A stretch of DNA of 64,000 bases. Origin: Rostratula benghalensis (Eukaryota; Chordata; Aves; Charadriiformes; Rostratulidae). The translations under genes were made by a program, and so were the position numbers. The stretch's first letter is position 1. The number at the start of each line of letters is the position of its first letter. This document shows positions 24,815 through 38,511 of the stretch, piece by piece. The notes beneath the pieces were generated by a model. The model saw only the letters and a program-made list of their open reading frames with translations. It had not been told where the DNA came from and did no database searches. The stretch is taken from contig VXAI01000015.1 in assembly GCA_013399305.1 (NCBI GenBank), positions 3,695,329 through 3,759,328 of the forward strand. The letters are read 5' to 3'.

Positions 24815-27800
24815 CTGAAAGAAAATGAAAACGGGAAATGTGATGAGAAAGCTAAATTTCAGCCCACACTCCAGGGAGTATATCACTTATGTCCTGGCAG
24901 CAAGGCCGGGTGTGTATACAGTTCTTTTAATGGGCAAGTCTCTAAATTACTCATTCCTCACCCGTGGAAATGGGGATAACAGAACTCCAGTACCATATGG
25001 GATAAATGCAGGTCGAGAGTCAGTAACTGAGGGTGCAGGGGGAGAGATGGTTCTGGAACCACGGCAGCCGTATGTATCTTCAGTTTACGGTGAGACAATG
25101 TCATTTTGTCAGTGAGGAGTCAAATGTAAGAGTCAAAAACAGAAGGCAGAAACTGGGAACAAAGGCAGCATCACATGGAAAACCAAACCTATCTAGTACA
25201 TCCAAAATCTGTGTGCTCAGTGCTGTAGTTAAAGCAAGACAACACGGTATTTCTGTTCTGGAAAGTGACTTGGGACTTTGGTCTGACACAGATGGGAAGA
25301 ACCATGATGTACCTCTGCAAAATACAAAACCTCTAACACCATGGTATCTGCTACCACCCTGCTTTGTTCAGAGTTGATTCAGAGAAACCTCTGCCCAATA
25401 TTGAAATAGATTGTGTTTCTTGGAGGTCCCTACTGATAAATGTTCACTCTGCTTGGCTTGGAGTATTTGGCAGAATTTCAATAAAATGCGATACGACAAC
25501 TGAAAACCTAATAGCACCGAGAAAATAAGAGGGATTTCTGAGTTTGCTTTAATGAGCTCTGTACAGTTTGTTTGTTCTTGTGGTAGATCAAGAGAAATTG
25601 TGGAATACCAGAGACTTAAATGATCACAGAAAGGTTTCTGCAGCAGCTGAATTCTGTGGACCACATTTTAAATAAACAAAGGGAGCCACAGAGAAAACAA
25701 AAGCATTGCATTTAGAATTGTAAGAGTGCAGCTACGTGTCTTCAGTGTGCTCAAAGCCTCCTACATGAAAGACCAAAGAACTTTCTCCAAAGAGCTCATT
25801 TCCTTCATCTGCAACAGGAACCACAGGCAGTCAAAGCTCACGGAGCACTCGGGACCCTGCAGAAGAGGTACTGGCAATTCTCACATCCCTTTTCTGCTTT
25901 GACAGAAACATTGCTAATCTCTCTCTGCAACTGAATTCCACCCAGCCATTTCCAAGACAGACAGCCCCAACTGACAACATTTCACTCACAATGATTATGG
26001 TTTCTCCTATGCAATTGTCTTCCCCTCATGAAGTCCTCAGAGCATCATCTCTGATTCATGCTAATGAATTGTTCTAAAGCATTGTACTTTCTGTCTGTGT
26101 GTACCCTCTAGTACCAGCTTCACCAGTGTCATAGTAACAGCCCTACAGAGTGTTTCTAGAGTAATCACAGAAAAAATAGGAAGACAACTGGATTGTCCTC
26201 CAGTCAGGACTCGTTACGGAAGGCCTTGCCACAGGCTGCTATGGACACCTAACAAGGCTCCTATGAATTCATGGGAGATAGTTCTGTTCTGTTGTAGATT
26301 GTCCATTGTGACAATTCAGATGCAGCCACTTGTCACAGTACCTAATCTTTTGTGTGCTGAAAGGTGGGAGTACGTACTTGGGAAAGAATCACTGCTTGAC
26401 CTTTGCCGTGGGGCTAGAGGGTTGGATGGACACCCAGACCATCTGGTTTACTCTGAGCTGGCAGTCCTGTTCTTAGCTTAATCCATCTGGCTTTTTGACT
26501 ACAACAATAAACACCTCTACAGCTTGTTTTCACATCAGTTTGACACAGTAAATGCAGGTGTAAAATAGAGTAGGGCCAGGTGACCAATAATGGAGTTAAT
26601 AAGTCATCACTTTTTCCCAGTAGGTGCTGTACATCCAGCTCCCAGCACTGGGCGACCCAAAAGCATTCATGATGTCTGTCCACTCTGTAATCATTCAAAC
26701 TCCCCTGTGAATCCCACAGGGCAAAACATAGTTGCTGTCAAGACTCTACTAACTAGACAGCCCATTGCAATTTCACCTGTAAGGATGAATAGATGTCAAA
26801 CCTTTGCACACCCAGACACCACATTCTCAGTGACAGCTGTCGAAGGACAAACTCATCCTCCCAGGCAGCCGAGTACAATTCTGGGGGTACAAGACAGCAC
26901 AAAGAAGGGACCTGTCCCCGTCTGAAACATTGTGAACCAACTCAGCAGATAGATCTAACCCCTACTTAGCTCAGCACTTACATTCACTCAACTCAGCCCA
27001 CAGGATTTAAGCACGTGCTTACGATTACATACCTTTAAAGCATTTCTGGATTTCGGTGAATTCAGTCTATGGTACAATTGTAGATGAAGAAGCCAAGGGG
27101 GCAGTGAGAAACTAACAGTCAGTCCATGCTCACTGAAGCTACATTTTTCAGAATGAGCAGATTTCTATTTAGTTAGAAACCTAAGCAAGAGCGAAAGTTG
27201 TTTTAGGGAGATTAATGTCCTACTTGTGCCTTTTACACCCTTGTAAGATTAAAGACAGGTTCAGGAGAGAGGTGCGTAGAGCTGCATGACAAGAGACCAC
27301 ATGTAATTACAACAAACATAAAATAAATGAGAATTCTGTACAACACAATTCCATGAAGAAATCATTTAATTAAACTTAGAGACAAGACATCTTGTTCATT
27401 TCAGTGACCTGAGCACATGCTTTGGTCTATCCTTGATTAAAAGTGTATGTTGAAGAACTTGAGAGGCTTCAGGTTTATAGAGAAATCTGGGACAGGGAAG
27501 AATTTGGGATCTTCTTTTCCATTCCCCCATCAATGCTTATATTTATGTCCTAGGCCATGAATATTTCTGCACAATTCAATTTAATTCTGCAAAGAGTTTT
27601 TTCAGCCAGAAAATGACAGAATATCTTAAAGCTTGAGCTCTCCTATTTGCTTAAAAAATGCATTTTAAAAAGATAGCATTTCAAAACAACTGATACAAGT
27701 TTATTTTCATGAATTAAGAATGCTTTGAGGTTTTTTTCTCTGCTAATAGTAAAGGTCATGATCTCAAATCTCACATAAGATGTGCTTGCCTGGGGACCTG

Positions 27801-29538
27801 CCAGCAGCCCACCTCAAGCCATCAGCTGTGTGCAGAAAGAGCTGCATCTTCCTACGGCGCCCTTGTGCCTTCCGGGAAGTGCGTCTGCAGGACACGGGGC
27901 AGCTGGGGGGAGGCTACACACGGAGGGATCAGGTACACTCAGATCCCATGATGGTTTGGATGTCACCTCTAACCTGCTACAGCAAGTACATTAGTATGCC
28001 CAACACAGCTACGCTTGTAAAACTGTCTCCATTACACACCACCCTTTCTTCTCCTTCTCTTTTGTTCTCACACTCTTAATTTTTATAAAATTTGTAGTTT
28101 GGAATATAATTTTCCCCAGCTGGTTTGTTGCCAAAGTAAGTTTTCGTTATTTCTTTTTAAGTCAGAGCACAAAAAGCTGCTTCTGTAATCTGTAGTTGGG
28201 GCCAGAATAGAGATAGGTACTCAATTTCATTTCTTTTCAAAATTCTTCTTACAGTTTGGGTTTTCAGAAGGCTTTAACAGCACAAATATCCTATATTTTA
28301 AAAAAATAATTGATTAATAAAGACTGTTCACTACTAAGCAAAGGCTTCAGTACATGCAACCAAAACACATAACTAAAAATTAAAACAAAATACAGACATT
28401 TGGGATTTTTCCTGCAAATGTACTAATGTTTCATGCACATCCATTTAGAAGAGCAGCTACATGAGGGTGAAATTCATTTAAGATGAAGGGTCAGCTCTGC
28501 ACAGCTATCACTTAATATGATTAAGTCTTTTCTTTGCCTAATTATTGCATGGCTTTCTACGCATGGGTGCTCTGGATTTCATCCTATCTATGAAATAATT
28601 AATCAAAGGTGTTTACAAGATTTACTCACCAAGCAAAGAACTCAGCTCTACTGTTCCTGATCCTTTTTATTTTCTTCCACTTATGCCTCCTGTTCCCATC
28701 CCTATTTCATTTTGTCTTTGAACTTTAAAAAAGAAAAATACTAAATGTAAAATGTGGCATCAGAGCACCATTACGGTGGCAAGATTAAAAAATCTTAGGA
28801 ATACAAAAGTTAATGTTCCACTAGGCATATTAATTCCGACACACTACACATACTTTAGGGGTGTTTTTTATTCCCATTTTTCTTTGCTACATGAATATTT
28901 TAGTAGATTAGTTCTAGTACACTAAGATATAGAGCACAATCAAATACATGTTGTTTTTGGAGAAGGAACACTGCATGACTTAAACTCTGCAACCTTGAAA
29001 AAAAGTCTACCACTGTCACTTGAGCTTTTTATTGTCCATGAAATTGGTGACACAAAGAAGCAATATTTTGGGGCAGGTCTTACTTTGCAGATATTGAGGT
29101 CCAGCCCCAGCAGGACTTCATAAACCTTGCTAAAATCTATCTCTGTCCCTGTGCCCTAATGTGTCAGAACGCAGAATGGCCACTGCCTTATAAAGGACCC
29201 TCTAAATTTCTCTTCTGCCTTGTTCTCATGCTCTGGGTTATGAAATTAGAAGCAGCCTGACAGATAGCCTCAGATATTGTTCCTCTTCTGCAGTCTAATA
29301 GCATTAATTTAGGTAAGCTCTCTGCATCTAGAGACACTGTATGATCAGTCCTGAAAATAATTAGGAAGAAAGCAAAACCAGCACAAAATTTTCTTTTCTA
29401 TTGTTTCCTTTTGCCAGTATATTTTTTTAAAAGTATGAACCTGTTACTACTTTGTGATATAGACAACTTCTGGAAAATACAGAACTATCTTGAGCCTGAT
29501 TAAATTTTTATATCCACTGTATATATTTTTATATCCAG

Positions 29539-29601
29539 TGGGGATTGAACTAGGTGACCTTTAAAGGTCCCTTCCAACCCAAAGCGTTCTCTGATTCTGT
29601 A
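29539..29601 (+). mobile_element. CR1 LINE 3'-end fragment
   Basis: About 63 bp match the 3' terminus of avian CR1: a 'gggattgaactaggtgacct' block, then 'aaaggtcccttccaaccc', then a 'gattctgt' tail like the CR1 terminal octamer. It is heavily 5'-truncated, as is normal for CR1, and lies antisense to ADGRD1. A 12-bp direct repeat (tttttatatcca) occurs twice just before it, at 29505 and 29526. Confidence 0.88.
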
Positions 29602-31364
29602 TGGAGTACTCTTTGGGATATTACTGTCCATAGCCTGCCTGTCAGCCCGGCCTCGGCTGGGGCTCTTCTTGCTCTGCCTCAGCACTGAGGATCTCTCGGC
29701 CGGGCTGCAGAGACTCCTGGAGCCACCCTTCCCAAGACCCACTTTGGCACGGCTTGATTTCATCCAGGTTTGCACGCTGGGTTATTGCAAAAATCAAGCG
29801 GCCAGGAACCAGTGCTGCCCAGGGCCACCTCCTCGGCCATCACCCCCCAGACCTTGTACAGTCCCACTCGGCCAGCTCCCCTCTGTGAACCCCTCTTGGG
29901 ACAGCAGGGATTCCTTTCAAAATCCTTAGGAAATTTTTATGATACACTTCTTGCAAAAACAGCACTAACTTTCTTCATTAATTGTTAATCAAGTTGTCTG
30001 TTTAACATGCACTCACCCTTTAAATCTAAAGTAGTATTCTTCCCTTTTCCTGTTTTTACAGTTCAATTCCAATTCCTGAGGAGTCAACCTTGCTTACCAG
30101 ATTTTTTTTCAATTGGCTTTGTTTGGTTGGTTTTGTTTTAGCATTCACTTCAGTGCAGGATTTTGCTATTTTTATATCTTTCTCCAAGACAGCCTGATAG
30201 TCAGTGTTTTACACCAACAGAGATTCTGAAGCGTGTACTTCAGGACTGAATCAGTCAATAGAGGAAGGCAAGTTTTCAGAGCTGGATAATTATCAGATGT
30301 GTACTGAAGTCCTGGTGTGCAGGAAGTACAGGTTTCAGCATCTCTGAGACATATTTTCATTACCAACAGCATATAAAATGATTGCACAGTTACTGAAGTT
30401 ACTGGGAACATGTTTCCAAGAGCAGGGTTGTGCTTACAGTTTTATTGTATTTGCAATTGGTTTGGAACAGCTCTACTCAATGGAGATTGCTCCCTTCCCC
30501 TTATTTAATCTCTGCCCTTTCCTGCTATTGCCCTGAACACACTGTCGATATCTTACACCGATGCAGAACCACTGCACTGACAGCTACAAGAAAGAAATTT
30601 CCCTGCTTTCGGAAAAAACCCACTTTATTACATCTGTGAAGGGAACCCCTAATCACAAATCATTGTTACTGGTTGTAGATGGAGCACTAATCCTTTTAAG
30701 GCTTCTGACATCCACTTTTCCGTCATGATGCCTACTGAAGTAAGAACTAAATTCAGACCCATAAGCCAAGATTATATAATAACTGGAGAAACATTATCTA
30801 AAAATAGCAAAAATTCCTCCCCAACAACTCATCAAAATTTTTATCCTGATATATGGGCCTTTTAACTGAATTTTCTTTCTTGTTTCTTAACCTCTTCACT
30901 AGCTACTGTCAGTCATACCCTTTGTAAATGCAAAGAAATAAATCCAAAAACCTGTAACTAACATTTCAGACTACTGCTGAATTCAGCTCCAGTTTCCCAC
31001 TTGTTCCCAGTAGTGCTCACTAACCCCAAAGCTGGAAAGCTGCTGGGAAAGCACATGCAGCAATTCTGACCAGCAAGGAACATGGTTCCATTGAAGTTCT
31101 GCAGCGCTGCCCCCACAAACCTCCTCTGCTCCGGCTGCTGCCAGGAGAAGGGCAGCTCTTCCTCCCTGGCACTTGTAGCACCCTGTGCTGCTCCTCACTT
31201 TGTGAGGAACAAACCCAAACCTAACCGATTTAGGCACCACATTGTCACCACATCAGACAGACACAGGGATGGATATTGATAACAACCCTGTTTTAGTGAA
31301 CTAGGCAACCAACAGCAGTGAAAGCATACACACAGCCTTTGGGGCTGATCCAAAGCCACTGATA

Positions 31365-31640
31365 CCATAGAACTATAGGTTAGAGTTAGAAGGGACCTGA
31401 AAGATCATCCAATTCCAAACCCCCTACCATGGGCAGGGACACCTCCCACTAGAGCAGGTTGCTCAAAGCCCCATCCAGCCTGGACTTGAACATCTCCAGG
31501 GATGGGGCATCCACAGGTTCTTTGAGCAACCTGTTCCAGTGTCTCACCACCCTCACAGGAAAGAACTGCTTTCTGGTATCTAAAATCTCCACTCTTTCAA
31601 TTTAAAACCATTACCCCTTGTCCTATTGCTGTGGGTGCCA
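31365..31640 (-). mobile_element. CR1 LINE 3' fragment
   Basis: About 275 bp of CR1 in reverse orientation, with its 3' end at the low-coordinate side. Diagnostic blocks are 'gaagggacctgaaagatcat', 'gggcagggacacctcccact', 'aggttgctcaaagccccatc' and 'ttaaaaccattaccccttgt'. It carries no open frame and is the longest CR1 piece in the window. It lies in the sense orientation within the large ADGRD1 intron. Confidence 0.95.
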
Positions 31641-34595
31641 TTCATAATCCAGGGAAGATGCTGCTAGATCAGAGTATTGTAGTTAGGAAAAAATAAAAAT
31701 CACCCAAGAAAAGAACATTTTTTTTCTCACAACCAGACAACAAACCTATGCAGAATGATTTGGTTTTACCCATACACAGTTAGCCATGAGGTAGTCCTGG
31801 GTTGGAAAAGGGTATATTATTTCTGTTTCTACACCAGAAAAATATATCAAATAATTAATTGCCAAATATGAGCATGAAGTTAGTTATAGGAGCAACATAT
31901 TACTAGGATAATCTAACCTTAGCTGCTCTGGACGCTCTGCGTATGTGGAAACAGATGTTCCTTCAGACTCCCCTCTTCTAACAGGACCTGGTGCCCAGCT
32001 CTGCATTGGACTCAGCCCAGGAGAAGGAATTTGTTACAACAGCTTATTCCCAGAAAACTCACTACCTGTCTCTTCCAAGGACAAGTCAATGGAAATGTCC
32101 CAAAGGGCTAGATCCTGCCTCTGGGTGCCAGATGGACCAGTCTAGATGTCATCAGCTTCTTTTCTCCAACATTTGCACCTAATTATTTCTTCCACTGCAG
32201 TCTCCATTGTTTTGTCCATTTTCAAAACTCCCAGTGTAGAACCTCTTCCACCCCATGCCAGCTTTCTGTACGGACTACCCCTAGGTATGCTGTCAGTGTG
32301 AGGCATGAATCTACATTAGCCCAACACTTACTATTTTTAATTGCCTAAATCTCTACAAGTCATCTTGAAACAATACACTGAAAATTAGTCTTACTGTGCT
32401 ATTTACAGCCATCTGAATCTTTTTTATAGTTATTATATCATGCGGTGAAAATCTTTGTTTTCCTGGCAGTAAACCAAAATGACAGACCCCGTGTTAATGA
32501 AGAGGGAATGTCAAATTACAGAAGTTATGAAAAAGCTCTCTGAATGCTTGCTTTTCCTTACGTTACAGGAGATTTAAGGGAAGAATTCACAAGTGGAATA
32601 CTGATACGAAAGGGCACAGCTTGTTCAGAAAGGACACACAGGGAAAAAGAAAGGGTATATCAAAAAAGTAGACCTGCTCAGAGAGCCAGAAACTGTGGGC
32701 AGCCAGACCTTGCAAGAATTTCTGTGTAAAAATAAAGGCAAAGGGAACGGGAACAATGTGGCAGCATGCACCCATTTTGGCTTGCCAAACTGGCAGGCTA
32801 ATGTGGATGGGGATGATTTTGTCACTAAACATCTCAAGACTTGTCCAAAGCACAGGATTAGGTGTTAACAGAGCTAGATTCATTTAATTAATGATAATGA
32901 AATACAGTCTATACAATTGGGGCTTTTTAAGATTTATAGAACTGCAGCCATTAGTGTAATCCCATTACAATTTTTTTCCCCTTACTCTGGGATGTCAAAC
33001 CAGGAGGAAGGTGTTAAAACAGGTGAAGTGGGGCCTTCTTTGTGCTCTGTGCTGGTGGTGCTTGAGCTGGAGCATCATCTTGGAGGTTGGGTATCAGAGT
33101 TCAGGAAAAGTCTGGTCCCCTGGAAAGGCTCTGGAGCCAGCAACAGAAATGACTGGTACAGGAAACGGTGCTTCTCAACAATGGAACAAGTTTTGAGTGT
33201 GTAGGTTTAGAAGGAAAGAAAGAAACTTATCACTGTCCACTGGAGAAGGACAGGCTCCTATTCGTCCTTCCTTAAGCTGCCCTTGTAGAAATGTCAAGCT
33301 TTTTAACAGAAGCCATTAAGAAAACAAACAACTTCTGAGCTAGCTACAGCCTGGAGAGACTCAGTTTCCATCACCGGAGGCTTTTCTACCAGTGTAAGTG
33401 ATTGTGTTCTACACACAATTCAAACTGGTCAGGAGCAATTAGACAGCCAGGTACCACTCCTCAGCTGACAAGTGGTAATGCACTTCATAGCCTGGTACTT
33501 TTCTATGCTGGGGAACACCCACAAAAAAGCAGCCTCACAGAGAAGAGGTTTATCAGAAATCTCTAGGCTTAGCAAATATTTCTGACTCGGAAGTCAGTGA
33601 GGCCCATAGATTAATACAGGATTACAAAAATAACAATCACATCAGCACACACGCAGAATTTCTGTGGAATATCTTTTACCCCCCCAGGGAGGTGAACTCT
33701 AAAAATGATCTCTTGACCTAAACAGTCCTAGTGACCTTTAATTATGCAATGATATCAACAGAAAGATCATTCTCCCATTTCCATGGCAACAGCACCAGTG
33801 AACAGCAAAGCTATCAAGGTCAGGCATATAAACTGAGAAAGAAAAGTAATTTTCTATGTAATGGTTCGTATGAGCTTTAACTGCAGTAGTGGCAAATAAA
33901 TAGCTGTATGCTTGCTTGGTCGCCTGTCTCAAATGTACATAAGGGGAAAAGAGAATTGCTGAAGTACAGCTGCAATCACACTGCCTTGCTCCTGGTTTCT
34001 AGAAGCTGGTAGTGACTGCTGCTCCGGGGGGTGAGGCAGAGCGCAGCCAGGCACTCAGCTGTGCACCGCTGTACCGGGAGGAGCTCGAATTCTTATTAAA
34101 CTGGCATTAAAGCAGCCAGGCAACGTACAGCTTTTATCAAGTTTATCAAAGTTAATGTCCTAGCTGATGCTGTATTGAAGAAAAAGCCAGTGAGAAAAGT
34201 TTCAAGAAAATATCTTCTAGTTTGTCAAAATCAAAATGTTTTACTAACGGGTTTGAGTCCTGTCTTCTCCCAAGGGCCTGCTTTGCAAATGGAAAATTTG
34301 GGAAAATAAACGTACATCCCTGCTGACCTCCATACAGCATCCAGCCCTGTTGTGCCAGGCTCTCATCCCCTCCTCTCACCCTGCCTCACACCTCTGCAAT
34401 ACCCCCGGGGTCTCCAGAAGCAGGTTAGGAGGCTGCCTGGTGGGGTGAGGGCTGGCCACAGGGGCAGAGGGCTACTGGGGCCAGTGCTGGTGTCTGAGGC
34501 ACACTCAGCTCTGTGGAACCCTCTCCAGCCCTTAGTGTCAGTAACGTGCTGCAGTACTGGGGCATGGCTGCGGTTCCACAGATGCTATGAAAATG

Positions 34596-34624
34596 AAAAA
34601 TAGATTATGTGGTCATCTATTTTT
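34596..34624. repeat. 10-bp inverted repeat, 9-nt loop
   Basis: Arms aaaaatagat and atctattttt around tatgtggtc. AT-rich, within the large ADGRD1 intron. Confidence 0.85.
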
Positions 34625-35273
34625 TTAATTTCTGAGCTGAGGATTTGCTGGTCCTCTGGTGTACAGTGAGCTCAGACAACAGCACATGACAAGCTCTTTA
34701 TGTGGCTCCATACATATTTATGTCTGTCTTATTGCTGCTTACCTTTTTGAACAAGTCATCTGAATCATTACTATCTCTATTCACATGAGAAAATCCAAGG
34801 CTTCTTTCTCCTGTTACTCTATTCCAATGTTCCCTAGTTTTTTAATATCTTTTTTAAAATAAGGGAACTAACTTGGGAACAAGGCAGGAGAAGCTACGTG
34901 AGACTCACTGGGAATGATAAAGACAGCAGGGTTAAAGAACATCGCTCTTCATGGGGCGATGACAGCACCTCCCATGGAAACTCTCACTATCCCCAACATT
35001 CTCATGCTTTCAATTATCACCTGACTTAACTGCCTTTTTGATTATTTCTAATATGCTTTTTATTCAGTTTCATTAAAATATATATTTCTGCCTCACATCT
35101 TTTTCAATTGAAAAGAACTGGGAGTAATTTCCAGTTTTTATTTCCAAAAACACATGTAACATCTATAGTTAATGGCATTTCATGACTTACCCAAAGATAG
35201 TACCTAAAAGTTAAAAAGGACTTTGATTCTAAACCAGGACCTTTTATTTATTGTAATTACTCATATTTTTCAT

Positions 35274-35291
35274 TTATTTTATTTTATTTTG
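35274..35291 (+). repeat. (TTTTA)n short tandem repeat
   Basis: About three and a half copies of a TTTTA unit. Confidence 0.8.
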
Positions 35292-38200
35292 AGATAGCAT
35301 TGTCGGGAAAATATGTAAATCACACTTAGCTAAGAGCTCTGTCAGACTGGGTAGTGATTTACAAGGTTGCCCAGAGCTCTGCACAAGGTGCATGTTTAAA
35401 TAACCATTTACTTTATGTGATGGCATAACTATAATATTTGTCTTATTATTCTGCATAAAGCTGACGTAGAGTTCTAGGATTATAAATTGGACCAAGGATA
35501 TAAATGCAGCAGTTCAAGCAAACTCTTGAAGTTATTGCTGTTCACAGTGAATTGTACCATTTCATGATGAACGACCAGCATTTAATTGTTACTGTGGTAC
35601 CAGGCATAAAGCTATGACTCACAACACTGTCCTCCTACTACTGTTTTTTTCATGGTTTAAAAGCAGATATTAAAAGATTGAAACCTAAAAACAATTAGGG
35701 AATTTTTAAAACAAAAGCACATGAACTTTAAACTCTTTTTCACTGTAGATTTTCAAAAGCTGAAACTTTCTGTTGCTATCATTCTGACGTAAAGCAGACA
35801 TGCTGTTCTTTAGACAACTTTGGCAGAGATGGGGGCAAACCCCATCTGCATAATTGCTAATAACTTCTCTGAGCCAACTCCTCTGTTTGCTGGTACCCTG
35901 TGTATCACAAAAGCCTCATCAGGAGTGATTCAACCTGGGGGGTTGCCATGGGGCTGGCAGAGAGGCTTTTTCTCATGAAATGCCATATAAATCCCAATTC
36001 GACTTAAGCAGGCCCCGTCTCAACATAGTGCCCCCTCGAGCTGCTGCAGAGAACAGCTTTCACCTGCAGCAACTGTCCTGAGCACCTATCAGGGACTGAG
36101 AGGAGGGAATCAAGAAATTGATTCAACTATAGATCAATAAGCACATGGGTTTTTAGACACTGAAGGTGAGAGATAGCTGAAGGGTGCCTTGATACAGCCC
36201 CTTCTCTCATACCCTTCCCTGCCGTTACCAGTTCTGTTCTGCTCAGAGCAAAGTTTCATCACCGGGATGTAATAACTAAGTTTTAATAAAACTCATTCTG
36301 TCCTGAAACTCAGATATGAAAACAAACTTCCCTAAGCACCTCTAATGAAAAGTATTAGATCTTTATACTCAGAAAGTCCAGCACCTCTCAAATATCAAGT
36401 TTTCCTAGTACATTTTGTACCTGTATGTTGTGTCTTACTGCTCTTCCTAACACAACAGAAAAACAAGCACACAATTATCAGAGCTGCTTGTTCTTTGGAG
36501 TCCACAATCAACACGTCCTGATCACCCTGGAACAGTAAATCTTGTTTAAGGAGAAACAATAAACAGAAAGCAGTTTCCACAAGTGGCATTTTTGGCTCAT
36601 AAGCAGACAACCAAGAAAAAAATAAGCTGTGGAAGGACTCACAGTGTCATCTTCACCAGCTCAGCCAGGAGACAGGCACCAGAATTAGCCCTCATAGACA
36701 GTTGTGCAACATTTCTGAAAGCTGTTCAGTAACACAAGCTCAGCAGCTCCCCAGGTGATAACTCCATTGCTTTGTCACTCCCCAGCCACTACTGGAAGCT
36801 TAAAGATACTTGATTTTTTCAATAGTTTTAAGCCTGTTACCTTTTGTCCCTTTTCCTGTGGTCTCACAGAGTAGTCTCCTCTCTGTGGCTCTGTTTGACA
36901 TACTTCTAAGCTTTTATTACTTTTCCCAAAATGTGCCTGAAATGTGCCCTAACAATCACAACATGGCCTGGAGCCTCTCTCCAGTGCTCTGACTCCTAGC
37001 ATCTGCTGTAAAGAAAGCACTACCATTACTGTCATCATTGTTCCTAAAAGAGTAGCATTTCCTCATTAATACTCTCACTGGCAACATTCAAACCCATGTA
37101 TTCTTAGTCTAAAACTCCGAGTCTAATAAGAAGACACCCAAACTGCATTTGTATTTGTCATCTTCAATGAGCCAAAAATTTAATTAGGTTGAAGACATTA
37201 TCATTGGCAGTAGCACTTCAGCTCACTAATTGTCGTTGCTTAATACTTTCATTTTAATTGTTTCCTTGATTGCCAGTCACTCTCCTCCTTCCAAGACTTT
37301 CCATCACTCACGCTGTTTGAAGCTGTGTTCAATGAACACGATTCCTTACATGCAATTAGAAATTGTCAAGAGAGAGAATTGCTGGAAGCAGATTTGACTT
37401 GCCAGGCTGCTCCTTCTTACTGATGGCTCTCCTTCAGCAAATGGGAAACGCTCTTCTCTTTTTCAGCAGAACACAGAAAAGCAGGAGCTCGGTGACTCTG
37501 AGGGTTGCAGCTGCAGCATCTGCTACCCAGCAAGGCCCAGGAAGGATTTTCCAGTGCTATGGATCTTGAATCCCCATGGACTTTCAGAGGAGTTTGCCTG
37601 CACATGTAATTGCTCTTCACCCCTCGTGGAAGTGGGTTGGGGGGAAGAAAGACATAGAAATTCTCTAATGGTATCACAAAAGGGGTGGAATTTAGTTATG
37701 GCAGGAAATTATGGTATCTCCTTTGGCAGGAAAGCTCTTACAAGAGTTTCAAGCAAGTGCCATGATGAACAAGTACATTCTGTGAAAATGAAGAGCTGCA
37801 AATAACGGTCAGGGGGAGAAGTCTTTGGCCGTTAAACAGGAACGGAATCACAGGAACAGAAAGTGCAACAAATCCACAGTATCTTGTAGAATAATGCCTG
37901 ATGTTAAAAGCACCAAAGCACTAACTGGGAGGGTTGGTGTCCAAGACAAAAGGTGACAGCATGTTTATAAACAAAGCAAAATACTGATGTGGAGTCATGG
38001 CGTGGAATGGATCATTGATTAAACGGATGAGCAATTTGCCACAGTGCATTCAGGGTGCTGCAGGGATATAATAGATGGCTTTGCAAAGTGCTTTGGAACG
38101 GTCAATTACACGGTTAAACCATACAGATGTCTGCAGCATCTTGAGCTGTTGGAGGACAACCCTCTTGTATTTGTATCTGTCAAAGGGAAAATCTTTCTGT

Positions 38201-38460
38201 ACAGCTTATTTTTTTTTCAAGTAACTAAAGTAAGGAATGGGTTTTTGTATTAACCTACATACCCTGTTTTCAGTTTCATTCCAAAGGGGTTTATGCTATA
38301 TTAAAAAAACCCACAGAATAAACTAACACAACAGGTTACATGACTTGCTTGCCCTGCTGAGCTTTTCTTGAAGCCCTCTTTTGCTCCCATGCACTGCAGC
38401 TACTGCCATTCATTCCAATTTTCAATCATTAATTTAACTAAACAGAAAAAATGTTTTTTC

Positions 38461-38511
38461 CTTCACTCAGTAGAGCGCTAAGAGGCTGTTTTATTATTTT
38501 ACTGAGTGAAG
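38461..38511. repeat. Perfect 12-bp inverted repeat, 27-nt loop
   Basis: The arms cttcactcagta (38461-38472) and tactgagtgaag (38500-38511) are exact reverse complements. Unlike the other hairpins here, the arms have mixed base composition, so chance is less likely. The loop contains gagcgc and an AT-rich half. No miniature transposon target duplication was seen. Confidence 0.93.
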
